From positions 12,447,961-12,511,960 of the forward strand of contig NC_135561.1 in NCBI RefSeq assembly GCF_964340395.1: a stretch of DNA of 64,000 nucleotides, read 5' to 3'. How positions within the stretch are numbered: position 1 is the stretch's first letter; every line of letters starts with the position of its first letter. Positions 11,639 to 22,691 of this stretch are shown here, piece after piece. Under the pieces are notes generated by a model. It made no database searches. It was not told the origin of the DNA and saw only the letters and a program-made list of their open reading frames with translations. This DNA is from Glandiceps talaboti. Taxonomy: Eukaryota > Hemichordata > Enteropneusta > Spengelidae. Both the position numbers and the translations under genes were made by a program.

Positions 11639-13863
11639 ATGCGTGCGTGCATGTAAACTGAATTACTCAGATAAGTTGAGAATGCCATTGACCTAAGCAT
11701 TGAAACCCTGAGAAATGGGAGGTCCACAGTACTCAACTATTGTGATCCTTGCTGCCAAATAGCACCCTTAGTGTCCAAACTATGTAATCTTTTGTCTTTT
11801 TTCATAACTACACTATGGCAGACTGAACATGTTTAAATGTACTGAATGTGTTTATTTGTAATCCGTTTACATCTTATCTTATACTGTTTTTTTGTTTTCT
11901 ACACCAGGGTGTATACAATAGCCAGAAGACACCCAATGACATGGCTTCAGTGGACTTACATGCTTGTATCCCTTCCTTTACGATTTGTATATACAACTAT
12001 CTTAGATATATTCAGATTTACAATAAGACTATTTAAACCAGATGCCCGTAGAATTGTCACCGACCCTATCGGTGATGTCATGTCATTCATTCAGACATTT
12101 GAAGAGAAATATGGACCCGTTCATCCTATCTTTTATCAAGGAACCTATGGTCAGGTAAGGGGGGAGAGTTCAGTAGAAGTGTTAAGTAGACTATTGACAT
12201 GCTGATGTACAGCTATCCATGGATATATTGATGTAATTACAGTCTCTCAGGGACTACATCTTTGATAGCCAGTTTTCGACTCAGTCACGTATGGGACAAT
12301 TTTCAGTACCTGCAATAGCATTTTACCTCACACTAGAAGGTCAGAATAGAACAAGATTGACTTATTCTCACCAGCTCTACTAATGCATGTGAAGCATGTT
12401 GAGTGGAAGTAATGGTGTTAACCAAGAAATTGAATGTTCGTTATTTTGTATGATGCACCTAGGCAGTAATGTTGTATTTCAGGTAATGAGAGATTATTCA
12501 CCACACTGCCATCTAGTGGTGAACAGTAATCATCGTCAGTTTGTTTTGAGGAAGGCAACAGTCATGTTGTTGAAACACAGCCGATGAATACCACTCTAAT
12601 TAATCATGCATCTATAAAATGCTTTACTTTTTACCTCCGTAAAATCACCAATGTAAACATAATTGTTTTACCCAATATAAGGCATTTCAATCATATTCAT
12701 TTTAATAAATTGCAAAAGATTAATAAATGTTTAGAATGTTTGTTTTTGTACATACAATAACCACCTTTTTACACAATTTTTAGCTGTTTGCAGTTATTGA
12801 ACTACAAACAAGGACTTGGCATATGTTGTTATACATTGATTTTTCAAGTAGGAAGCCATTATAAAATTGTTTTAGAGAGTAAAAAATCCAAAATAAATAC
12901 CCAATCCTCATCCATATGGTCACTTTAAGCCCATTGTTAATTTTGATCATGGTACCTTAAAATTTTTAGTAAACTGACCATGATATATATTACATTGTGT
13001 TGTAGGTTTTAAATGATGCCAAGAAAGAACTGAAGTTTTTGTTGATTTATCTTCATTCAGATAATAACTCCGAATCAGATGACTTCTGTAGGTAAGTGGA
13101 GACAAAGGCATTTGTTATTTTGTCTGTACTTAGACATTATTCCTCAATATTTTTCTTCGTTCAGCCAAGGAAATACGAGTGACGTAATGTGCCTTTGTCA
13201 CTATGAGCCGCTAGGCCTTAGATCATGAGTATTTTCCGGTTGAATGAAGAAAGATATTTGAAAATGATATAATTATACCAGCGCCAGTAGTATCAAAGAA
13301 AAATGGGGGAAAGTAATGGCAATTTTAAATGTTTTGACTCATATTTCAAATGCAGCAGAACCAGTGACGTAGACGTGTGTTGTCATGATGTAGAATGACC
13401 AGAGTATATGTTCCATATTTTTTGTTGGCTCGTCGGTTTTAATCAAGTTCTATATACAGCTGAGTTGTGAACCCTTGTATTCATTGTATCAAATTCTCAC
13501 TTGTCGATAGATCTCATTATTGATATCATCTCATAATGTGCTTACATTGATTAGACATAGTAAGAATGACACTTGGATTATCATTTGGATAGATTGTCTG
13601 TTGACATTTGAATGTGTCATTATATATCAAACAGTGGTACATTATCCCTACCAAACTGTGGATGTATTGTATATGTGTTATTTATATATTGTGCTTTTTT
13701 GTGTTGTTTACAGAAATACTTTAACTAATCCCGACATGTGTGAATATATCAATACTAATATGCTATTCTGGGCAGCATCAGTTGATAGACCAGAAGGATA
13801 CAGAGGTAAGTAGTAGGCTCATGAACACAGACACAGACACATAGACATACAGACAGACAGGCA

Positions 13864-13954
<91 letters not shown>

Positions 13955-16900
13955 CCAGATGGAAACATGTACATGGAAGGAAGAACACACAGGAATGGAC
14001 GGATGGGAATGGACACACTCATACGTGCACTAACACATACACATGGGTGATGAATGTGTATAGATGGACTGACACACACACATATACATATACAGAGGTA
14101 CAAAAACTGTAATTCCAAGTCTTTGTCAAAAACACTAATATTGTATATTTATTTATGATACATTTCTGGAAATGAAATAAGTTGATGTTATTGAACATTG
14201 CCTTCAATGGCTGCCCATCTCCAGAGTGTACAAAGATGTTGCACTATCATCAAATTGTTGTAGATATAGTAGTCATGTGTAACAATAATCTGAAATATGA
14301 TATGTCATATCATGCTATCAGCTATCACTTCTTGTCTTTACTATTCTGTGTTGTGACAATAAAAAGATTTAAAATCCACCTTGAACTAGTGACTAGGAGT
14401 CCAACAAAGGTCATGATGTAGACTAAATACAGTGATAAGTGGTTGAGAAGCCTGATAGGGTTGAACAACAAGAAGTATCTTAAACAGTCTAGTGTAACCA
14501 CTATATTTTTTATTTCAGTATCCTTAGCATTACGTGGCAATGTTCAACCATTCTTAGCCTTCATAGTATGTAGAGATCATAAAATGACAGTAGTCGCCAG
14601 GATAGAGGGTCCTATTCCAGCCGAGGAACTGATGACCAGGCTTACTCAATGTATGAATGAGAATGAAGCATCCCTAACCGCCATTAGACTTGAAAGGGAA
14701 GAGAGAAACCACACTCATCTACTAAGACAAGAACAAGATGTTGCATATTTAGAATCACTTAGAGCTGATGAAGAAAAGGTAAATCTTTTAGAGATGTAAA
14801 TGTCAGTGTTTTTGGTAAGGTTTGAGAACCCTGGTAACAGAAAAAGGGAATGTGGTAAATGTGTCGTAGTTTGCCATAGAATCTACCATAAGTCTGTTTA
14901 GGAACCCTGGTAAAATGACTGGGGGACTCAGGTAGATTTTACCTACTTACCACCATTGTCAAACACACTGGTATAGGGAAACCTGGTAAAATGACTGGGG
15001 GACTCAAGTAGATTTTACCTACTTACCCCCCTTGTCAAACACAATGGTAGGGAACCCTGGTAAAATGACTGTGGGACTCAGGTAGATTTTACCTACTTAC
15101 CACCCTTGTCAAACACACTGGTATAGGGAACCCTGGTAAAATGACTGGGGGACTCAAGTAGATTTTACCTACTTACCCCCCTTGTCAAACACAATGGTAG
15201 GGAATCCTGGTAAAATGACTGGGGACTCACGTAGATTTTACCTACTTACCACCCTTGTCAAACCCACTGTGTAATACTTACATGTGTACACGGTATGGAG
15301 AATCTTCAACAAGTATGGCTTTGTAGACTGTCACCACAAATTTAGGGTTGGTTTGTTTCATCAATTTTACCTCCAAACTTTGTCAATCACATCTTCAAAC
15401 ATCAGTTTTACACTGACCCTTTCATCTAGTTCTTGGTATACCAGAAACACATAGGGTACCCATCAGTTTTACCCTGACCCTTTCATCTCTAGTTCTTGGT
15501 ATACCAGGAACACATAGGATACCCATCAGATTTACCCTGACCCTTTCATCACTAGTTCTTGGTATACCAGGAACACATAAGGTACCCATCAGTTTTACCC
15601 TGACCCTTCCATCTCTAGTTCTTGGTGTACCAGGAACACAAAGGGTACCCATCAGTTTCTGCTACAACAGTGCAGGAAAAGTCATACAGATGTGTAATTG
15701 CAAGTATGATTATATTTTCCATTAACATGATTGATAGATAATTTGTGCAGATTGGGCAAATCTAGCTTTTAAGTGGCTATATGTATTTATTTTGCATATT
15801 GAAATATATAAAACAATTTTATCATGGTTTCCAACTTGAAAAGTCAATGTGAAAAGTCTGTGTTTATAACTCAATACATTGCAAAAAGCTTTAAAATGTG
15901 TTAAAAGTTTGTTATTGTATGTACAATAACAAAGATTTTACACATTTATTAATCTTTTGCATATTATTGAGATAACAAGGACTTAGCATATGTTGTTTCA
16001 CATTGACTGTTCAAGTAGGAAGGCATGATTAAAATCCAACATAAATACTCAATTCTCATCCATATGGCCACTTTAATATACCAATTTGATTACATAACTT
16101 TCACTCTTATGTCAATGAGCAACCCAGTGGAGAGCAGGCAATTCCAGGGCAGGGCATAACAGGTACTGAAAGAGTTTAAAGGCATGATAGAGTCCGTATG
16201 AATGTCACCAATTTGGGACAATAGCTGAGTTCAAATGTCACTATAGAGGGCAGTATGGGAAGTAGAAATGTCACCAACAGAGGGCAGTATGTGAATTAGA
16301 AATGTTGTCAATTGAGGGCACTAGCTGAGTTAGATATGCAACCTACTCTGGGTAGTATTTTCCTTCAATTAGACATGTTCCCAATTAAGGATGTTACTCA
16401 GAAATATGAACAAGTTTGTGTGATTGACTTTAGGAGAGAAAAAAACAGGAAAAACAAGAGGAAATCAAGAGACAAGAAGAAGAAAAACAGAGGAAAATAG
16501 ATGAAAAGAAAAGATTGCAAGACGTAAGTAACCATAAATATATAAACATTTTAAGCAACGATAGAAATTTTTTTACAGGAATATTGATGCAAGGGTTATT
16601 GACATACTTTCTTAAGTGAATTATTCTGAGTACAATGTTACATCTTTTTTTTCTTTTTCAAAAAAGTCAACAAAAATTCAAAAAAAAAAAAATTCAGTAA
16701 AATAAAACAAAGCAATGTTACATCTTAACTACAGTATTTGTTTTGGAGTTTAACAAAAAAAGGTTAAATCTTTTTTTTTTTCTTCTAAAAAAAATTCAAA
16801 AATTAAATGAAATAAAATAAAACTGTTACATCTTAACTATTTTTTTTAGAGTTTAACAAAAAAACTCTTATGTTGTATGTTTTATTGTAGGAAAAGAAAC

Positions 16901-18099
16901 AACTTAAAATAGAAAAAGCTGAAAATTTACCCAGTGAACCAGACTGTGATGACCCTGATATTATCAAATTAGTTTTAAAGTTTCCCAATGGTACCAGGAT
17001 AGAAAGGAGATTTCTACACTCAAATTCTGTTCAGGTACGTATCACAGAAAACCTTCAAAAAAATGTACAGGCCAAGGACAAGACTAGTTCTGCTGAACTA
17101 TTTCCATTGTCCACATCAGATAACAATTCTTTGGTATCCATTTTGTATATTTTGTATCATATGTATATACTTTGAAAATGTAGCTGTTTTTTGTTATCTG
17201 ATGAAATAAATTTCATTCATTCATTCATTCATTCATTCATTCATTCATTCATTCACAGTTTATAGTGCACATTCCTGCTATGACTGCTAAGTACTGAAAA
17301 TATTAAATGTAAAGTTTGAAAGAGCCATTTGTTAGTAATTTCATAACCATTTGGCCACCGACAACCCCCCCCCCCCCCCCCCTCCCCCCAAGTTGATAGC
17401 TTTCATCAATACAAGTGTACTAAAAGCCAGAAATAAGTCTGACTGGCATTATCCTTAAAGTATTGTGCTGTCATTGACAATGTTATTTTAACATCAAATT
17501 TATAATTACAGTAGTTGATACTTTTTTGATTACTTCTAATGCAATCCTTGACAAATAGTGGGAGTGTCATTATACAATTAACATACTATTGAAGTTGCAA
17601 TAGGGAACTTGCAATCCAGACTGAGCAGACGCAAAGGACTATGGGATTATCTGTGGTTATCGTAATACCTAATCTGGAGCTACCAATAAAATAAACCTCC
17701 CACAATGGTCAGGGAGACTATGAATTGATTATTTGTGGTTACAAACAATGTAACATTATTGTTTACTATGCTAATTGATTAGTATTTATTATCACATTTC
17801 CCATGATGCAACATTCAACATGGCAGGATTGCAAGTTTCCTATTTCTGTGTTACCCAAGACATCTTGTTTTTACTTTTTTTTTAAACTTGATGGTTTTTC
17901 TCCGTAGGTACTATACGACTATGTGTTTTGTAATGAGAATGCTCCAGAAGAGTTTCAGATCGTCACTAATTTTCCAAGGAAAGTGTTGAAATGCGAAGAG
18001 AATGATGAAAGGGCACTGAGTTTAAGTGATGCAGGACTAGGTAAAACAGAGATGCTCTTTGTTCAAGACATTGCTGATGACGACGAGGAAGACTCATAG
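7732..18099 (+). CDS. FAF2: FAS-associated factor 2 (UBXD8), complete, ten exons, 454 aa
   Basis: FAF2 is an ER and lipid-droplet hairpin protein that binds ubiquitinated clients and recruits the p97/VCP ATPase for ERAD and lipid-droplet control. Exons: 7732-7794, 9868-9936, 11242-11363, 11908-12154, 13006-13091, 13714-13805, 14519-14778, 16434-16523, 16891-17034, 17908-18099. All nine introns are GT-AG and the joined frame is open for 1365 nt including TAG (human protein 445 aa). Domains: UBA about 10-48, starting MADQEEPDLSQENTERLLQF; Pro-rich linker 57-80; hydrophobic hairpin about 97-120 (WLQWTYMLVSLPLRF); UAS thioredoxin-like domain about 137-275, with FEEKYGPVHPIFYQGTYGQ; charged coiled coil about 283-360; UBX about 370-447, with the p97-contacting FPR at 413-415. 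The C-terminus is acidic. The start matches the family N-terminus. It is divergent to KYNU. Introns carry several MITEs and minisatellites. Confidence 0.97.
8543..8783. mobile_element. Truncated copy of the 5423-5699 MITE, in FAF2 intron 1
   Basis: The body and right end (GGATTTGTTCACCCCTG) match the full copy closely. The left terminal repeat is missing. Confidence 0.75.
8805..9035. repeat. Dispersed repeat, inverted partner of 130-355, in FAF2 intron 1
   Basis: AGTCTGCATATTGTGTTTGT, TTCTGAATCACATAATTG and GTTATGGAAGTATTGTGACC are the reverse complement of the copy at the left edge of the window. Confidence 0.6.
9986..10260. mobile_element. MITE in FAF2 intron 2
   Basis: Terminal inverted repeats: GAGATAGACACAAACTAAAA at the left and TTTTAGTTTGCGTCTATCTT at the right. 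A longer copy is at 18731-19038. No coding capacity. Confidence 0.7.
11451..11652. repeat. Two (GT)n/(GCGT)n microsatellites in FAF2 intron 3
   Basis: GT repeats at 11451-11480, passing into GCGT at 11481-11502, and again GT at 11595-11638 passing into GCAT/GCGT. They are separated by about 80 bp of GT-rich sequence. Confidence 0.9.
12505..12519 (-). promoter_or_regulatory. CTCF consensus match in FAF2 intron 4
   Basis: The minus strand reads CCACTAGATGGCAGT, which fits every position of the 15-bp bilaterian CTCF core CCASYAGRKGGCRSY. Occupancy is unknown. Confidence 0.45.
12698..12928. mobile_element. Palindromic MITE, copy A (left arm truncated), FAF2 intron 4
   Basis: Matches the centre and right arm of the palindromic family: AATAAATTGCAAAAG, TGTACATACAATAAC, then ATTTTTCAAGTAGGAAGCCA, AAATAAATACCCAATCC, and ending CATATGGTCACTTTAA. 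Confidence 0.8.
13134..13262. mobile_element. Short fold-back element in FAF2 intron 5
   Basis: The left arm ATATTTTTCTTCGTTCAGCC and the right arm GGTTGAATGAAGAAAGATAT are inverted repeats about 120 bp apart. The interior CCTTTGTCACTA and GAGCCGCTAG recur in a reverse-oriented copy at 61526-61657. Confidence 0.7.
13817..13954. repeat. (CA)n microsatellite in FAF2 intron 6
   Basis: An uninterrupted CA tract of about 88 bp (13865-13953) is preceded by ACAGAC/ATAGAC units. Apparent Cys/Val ORFs on the minus strand are repeat artefacts. Confidence 0.95.
14901..15269. repeat. Minisatellite of alternating 76/74-bp units, FAF2 intron 7
   Basis: Five units start with GGAAMCCTGGTAAAATGACT at 14901, 14977, 15051, 15127 and 15201. 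Alternate units differ consistently (CACACTGGTATAGGGAA against CACAATGGTAGGGAA), so the higher-order unit is a dimer of about 150 bp. Each monomer carries a short inverted pair (AGGTAGATTTTACCT). A diverged single copy is at 30906-30968. Confidence 0.9.
15400..15658. repeat. Minisatellite of about 63-bp units, FAF2 intron 7
   Basis: Four units (spacing 61, 63, 63 and 63) contain CCCTGACCCTTTCATC, AGTTCTTGGTATACCAGG and GGTACCCATCAG. The 63-bp length keeps a minus-strand frame open with a 21-aa period. This lies inside an intron and is not considered coding. Confidence 0.9.
15769..16076. mobile_element. Palindromic MITE, copy B, FAF2 intron 7
   Basis: Both arms are present: TTTTATCATGGTTTCCAACT at the left and AAGTAGGAAGGCATGAT at the right, with the centre GTTATTGTATGTACAATAAC. 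It ends CATATGGCCACTTTAA. Confidence 0.85.
16201..16333. repeat. 33-bp minisatellite with CTCF-like cores, FAF2 intron 7
   Basis: Units start with AATGTCACC-like sequence at 16201, 16234, 16267 and 16301. The middle two contain TAGAGGGCAGT and CAGAGGGCAGT. CCAACAGAGGGCAGT (16274-16288) matches the CTCF core at 14 of 15 positions. The array ends about 100 bp before exon 8. Confidence 0.7.
16640..16870. repeat. Diverged tandem duplication with poly-T/poly-A tracts, FAF2 intron 8
   Basis: About 120-bp units share TGTTACATCTTAACTA, GGAGTTTAACAAAAAAA and a T-tract/A-tract pair with an AAATAAAATAAAA tail. Confidence 0.65.
17075..17255 (+). mobile_element. LINE-type 3' tail with (ATTC)n terminus, FAF2 intron 9
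   Basis: A 13-bp perfect inverted repeat (CATCAGATAACAA at 17114-17126, its complement at 17191-17203) is followed directly by AAATAAATTTCATTC and an ATTC microsatellite to 17255. A 3' hairpin plus a short tetranucleotide tail is typical of CR1/L2-type non-LTR retrotransposon ends. No reverse transcriptase sequence is present. Confidence 0.55.
17603..17840. mobile_element. MITE in FAF2 intron 9
   Basis: Ends GGGAACTTGCAATCC and GGATTGCAAGTTTCC form terminal inverted repeats. The body is shared with 20724-20970 (GATTATCTG, CAATGGTCAGGG, GGTTACAAACAATGTAAC, ACATTTCCCATGATGCAAC). Confidence 0.8.
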
Positions 18100-18730
18100 T
18101 AAATACTGCATCCTTTTCAGTTTTGGTTAAATGTTATTTATAGATAGATTATTAATTTTAGTTTCTGAGGTGACTTTAGGTTCCATCCTCAAAGGCTTTA
18201 CACGTACAGAGGAGTGTTCTCCCTAGGATATTTATGAGGGGTTAAAGTCCACATTTATAACTTTGGCATGGACTTATTGAAGATTTTGAGGGGATTTCAC
18301 ATGCAGTTGCCCCCCTCCCCCCAAGTCCAGTCATGTGACAATATTTGCTTATGTCATCGCCAGGTGCTCAGAAATTATACTAAAGTTCAGCTCGTACTAC
18401 ATGTATAGAAAACATTGGTATAAAAAGGTCCTTCTTTTGAGGACTCTGTTACCAACATCTTTTCTACACTGCTTTTATGCAATTCTAGCGGCGTTAATTC
18501 ACCTGTTACATGTACCTTGATTAGGGAGAACACTGCAGAGTCTAAAAGATTTATAAGCAGAGCTCAAAAAATAGTGTCATTGCATATGTATAGACAGATA
18601 TAGAAATATCCCTTGTATCACTACTAATGGATTTACAGCACACTGACAACTAGAGATCTTCTGTTCTCATCGATAAAGGGATACACAAGTGTAGGAAATG
18701 CAGTGATTTGAATCTTACAAAGTTAGAGCA

Positions 18731-19038
18731 CTGGTAATCCAGCCTTTGGGTTTTCTAAGATAGATGCAAACTAAATCTGTTGTTCTTCAATGTGGTAGAT
18801 TACACAAGCGGGTGATAGCGGTTCCTCTGTTGTGTGATTTCTAATCACCCTGTGATTATGATAGTGTAAACATTGGAAGTCCCAAAACAGTATACTGCAG
18901 GTTTATGGAATTTGACCTCCTTACTGAGACTATAGTTAAACAAACGTCCATTCATTAGCTTATCGCTGTTGTATCAACATGTTGTGACATCAGTTTTAGT
19001 TTGTGTCTATCTTAGCAAACCGAAGGCTCAATTACCAG
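18731..19038. mobile_element. MITE, 308 bp, second copy of the 9986-10260 family
   Basis: The left end CTGGTAATCCAGCCTT, then AAGATAGATGCAAACTAAA, is mirrored by TTTAGTTTGTGTCTATCTTA, then AAGGCTCAATTACCAG. Terminal repeats are about 45 bp with mismatches. Confidence 0.8.
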
Positions 19039-19580
19039 GGTAATATGTTATCTGTTTTATCATTTTCTTTCACTTATGGCACATGTGATGATAGAAAATG
19101 TGAAGTAAGGAATTTCTGTTGTATTTTCACTGGGTGCCCTAACCAGAGTTGAAAAAAACTGTTTTGTTTAGGACCAAAATGATGATAACCTAGGATTTCT
19201 TGTGAGTCGCTACATAGCAAGAAATAGTGTAACACCAAATTTGGTGGATCACTAGAAATATCAGTGTGGAAGTGGCATGTCAGATTTGCTTAGAGGACAC
19301 AATGTTCAGGACAATCTAGGTCACAACCTGAACTGACACAGATTCCACTTGAATGTTCCTAACATTGCATTGTTTTGAAGTCATAAACACCAGATTCCTG
19401 TCAGTTTCTGAACCCTGTTATTTGCTTTGTACATGGGTTGAAACTGGTAAGGTTCGATTTGGTAACTGCAGGATTTCAGTAATGCAATGTTACAGAATAC
19501 ACAAGTGTGAGCAAGTGGATGAAAAAGTGACGTCAAGATAATATGTGTCCTTGTGGACAGTAAAAATACAGTGAGAGAGC

Positions 19581-19934
19581 TTAAAGTGGCCATATGGATG
19601 AGGATTTGGTATTTATTTTGGATTTTTAATTTATAAAACAATTTTATCATGGCTTCCTACCTGAAAAATCAGTGTGAAACAACATATACCAAGTCCTTGT
19701 TTGTAACTCAATAAATTGCCAAAGGCTGATAAATGTGTAAAATGTTTGTTATTGCACATTAATAACAAACTTGTTTACACATTTTTAGCTTTTCGTAATG
19801 TATTGAGTTACAAACACAGAGTTTGTCAATGTTTTTTTCATGTTGATTTTTCAAGTAGGAAGCCATGATAAAATGGTTGTATAAATGAAAAATCCAAAAT
19901 AAATACCCAATCCTCATCCATACGTCCATTTTAA
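19581..19934. mobile_element. Palindromic MITE, copy C
   Basis: Near-complete palindrome of about 354 bp, starting TTAAAGTGGCCATATGG and ending with its complement. The arms share TTTTATCATGGCTTCCTACC, CAAGTCCTTGTTTGTAACTC and AATAAATTGC. Confidence 0.9.
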
Positions 19935-20444
19935 CGACAATATAAGATTAAAGATTACAATTTGGATACAGTTGTCTAGCAGAGCTGTAAGAAAAATGTG
20001 GTCCTAAACAAACTAACGTTGCAGTTTAATTCTTATGGCTCCACTGATATGTAGTAGTCCAAAAGCCTGGGATTAATATTTTCGGGTTTAATCTACGTTT
20101 TATATCCCATAATCGTACATGACAAAAAGTGAAATAAAATGACAATATCTCTCTTTTAAGATTCACTGATTTTAAAAATGGTTGTATTTCCTTTGACTAG
20201 AATTCCCCATATGTGTGCATACCATTAAACCTACAGTGAGGAATCATAGTTTACAACTCATTAATGACGCATGTTTTATTCATAGTGTCAAATTGTTGTA
20301 GCAATATTTTTAAAGGCTAGAAGGATTTATAACTCAGGTAGAATCTACCTACTTCCTTTATGCTGAAATGTTACTGTATAATTTATTTACTATTATTGAT
20401 TTGTTTACACCAGTACCAGACTCTTCAGTAAGGTATATTCCATG

Positions 20445-20690
20445 TATCAAAAAGACAAAAGCATATAAAGTTTGACCACTAGGGGCATTTCAGAAACAGA
20501 TTTTCAACCGATGGAAAGACAAAAGATGATGTATTTTCAACTCTAAGGTTTTTTTTCCAAACAAAAGGTTTTCAACTGGCAGAAAGACAAAATTTTGTAG
20601 AGTGTGGTAGCTAGGGGCATATCAGACATATTTTTCAAATAGCAGAAAAACAAAAGGTGATACAGTCTGGTCACTAGGGCCTTTTTGGAT
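20445..20690. repeat. Degenerate tandem repeat with GACCACTAGGGGCAT-like core
   Basis: Three diverged units of about 85-100 bp share AAAGACAAAAG and CACTAGGGGCATTTCAGA-like segments. The core resembles a CTCF site with one base missing. Confidence 0.55.
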
Positions 20691-20723
20691 TTCCATTTTG
20701 TACCTGAAATGAGGGGAAGAACA

Positions 20724-20970
20724 GGGAATTTGCAATCCAGACTGAGCATGCTCAGATGCAAAGGACTCTGGGATTATCTGCATTATTGTAGTACCTCATC
20801 TGGAGCTATCAATAGAATAAATCTCCTACAATGGTCAGGGTAACCATGACTCGATTATTTTTGGTTACAAACAATGTAACAATATTGTTTACAACTGATT
20901 GATTCATATTTATCATCACATTTCCCATGATGCAACATTCAGGAGATTCAAGATGGCGGGTTTGCAAGTT
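20724..20970. mobile_element. MITE, second copy of the 17603-17840 family
   Basis: Collinear with 17603-17840, from GGGAATTTGCAATCC to GGGTTTGCAAGTT. Its right end includes CAAGATGGCGGG, a YY1-type motif. Confidence 0.8.
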
Positions 20971-21989
20971 GTTGAGTACTGTAGTGTACATGGGTTATAA
21001 AAGTTGTTCTTTCTCAGCGTTTGCAGCCAGTCCCAATAGTTCTGCCCAACCCATTATTCTTTTGTATACATTTTGTGACCTATTTTGTGAGCTTTAGTGT
21101 CTGAAAACATTTTAAGCCCAACAATTCCCATAATCTGGGTCACCCCAGTCCAATGCTTCTTTCACAAATAGATGAATATGGTCTATTCTCAGTTGTAGCA
21201 CTATAGTATCTGGTGGTGATGCGTTACCATAGAGGGCGCTGTTTGCCACTAAAGCATAAAAAGAGATGACCCTCACCATCTGTGTATTTCGTACGTCAGG
21301 AATCATTTATCATTGCAAAGAGTTCATGTACTGTAATATAGAATCTTTTTTTACTTTCTTTTTAACAAAAAATTGTACTCGATTTAAAAATAGTTGGTGT
21401 TATGCTGCATTGACCCCACTGAAGGTGCCAGCCTTTGCAAGTACAAAGTAACACTGCTAGAGGACTCTCAACAACATGAAGTTTAAGATTTTCAAAATTG
21501 TTAAGTTATGATTTTAACATGGGCATTCTCAGTTTCAAAAAATTGTGGTAGCTTTAGCTTTTTGTAGCAGGTTGGTGTACAAAAAAGTGTGATTTTGGAA
21601 TCACATCAATGTTATAAACAGAAAATATGAAATATATGTGGTATTATTTTGTAATGAGTTTATCCACAGCTTGAACTCAATGAATAAATAAATCTGTCTC
21701 GTTAATGTCACAGTTGACACTTACACTATGACTCACAACCCTTAACACTGAAGTAAACCACTTTCTATATTTGTCACGTTCATGTATAGTATTCCTATCA
21801 AGTGTAAAGGTACGCTCTTTCAATTGCTTTAGCCTTAGCCTAGTGTGTGGCCTTCCTGATGTAGTCAATTTGTAAACAGTGTTTTCTGCTAACCAAAAGC
21901 AGATTGGTTGCAATGAATGATAACTGTCAACTACAATTATATATAGCTCTCAGTGAGATGGAACAATGTTTTATGACATCTATGTTTAC

Positions 21990-22086
21990 ATTCTAGTCAA
22001 TGACTATTTACTTACTTTGCACTGCTAACATTGTTAACACTCTAGTCAATGACTATTTACTTACTTTGCACTGCTAATATTGTTTA
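21990..22086. repeat. Direct tandem duplication, about 49-bp unit
   Basis: TCTAGTCAATGACTATTTAC plus TTACTTTGCACTGCTAA occurs twice in succession with almost no divergence. Confidence 0.85.
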
Positions 22087-22337
22087 CAAATTGATTACAT
22101 TGAGAGACACAACATACTGGGCTGATCATTAAAAGTAATTCAAACAGTATACTTTTAAACTTGATATAGATGCTATAAACTATTGTGCTAAATCATGCAA
22201 GTGTTGTACTTGAGTGTTATGAATTGTATGTATTATCTTCTATTATCTACCTTCAATTCCCAGCCATCTGTAAAATGTCACTGTCTATTTTACATTACTT
22301 GGGATGATTCATTAATGTTTGTATTATTTGGCTATTT

Positions 22338-22691
22338 CAGTGGCCATATGGATGAGGATTGGGTATATATTTTAGAATTTTTTCATTGATGAAAAAATTT
22401 TGTCATGGCTTCCTACTTGAAAAGTCAAAGTTGAACAACATTGACCAAGTCTGTGTTTGTAACTCAATAAATTGCAAAAGATTAATAAATGTTTAAAATG
22501 TTTGTTATTGTATGTACAATAACACACTTTTTACACATTTTTTAGCTTTTTGCAATGAGTTACAAACACAGACTTGGTATATGTTGTTTCACTTTGATTT
22601 TTCAAGTAGGAAGCCATGATAAAATTATTTTTTGAATTGAAAATCTAAAATATATACCCAATCGTCATCCATATGGTCATACTTCTTTAAT
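22338..22691. mobile_element. Palindromic MITE, copy D
   Basis: Runs from CAGTGGCCATATGGATGAGG to CATCCATATGGTCATACTT with both arms intact and the centre GTTATTGTATGTACAATAAC. Confidence 0.88.
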
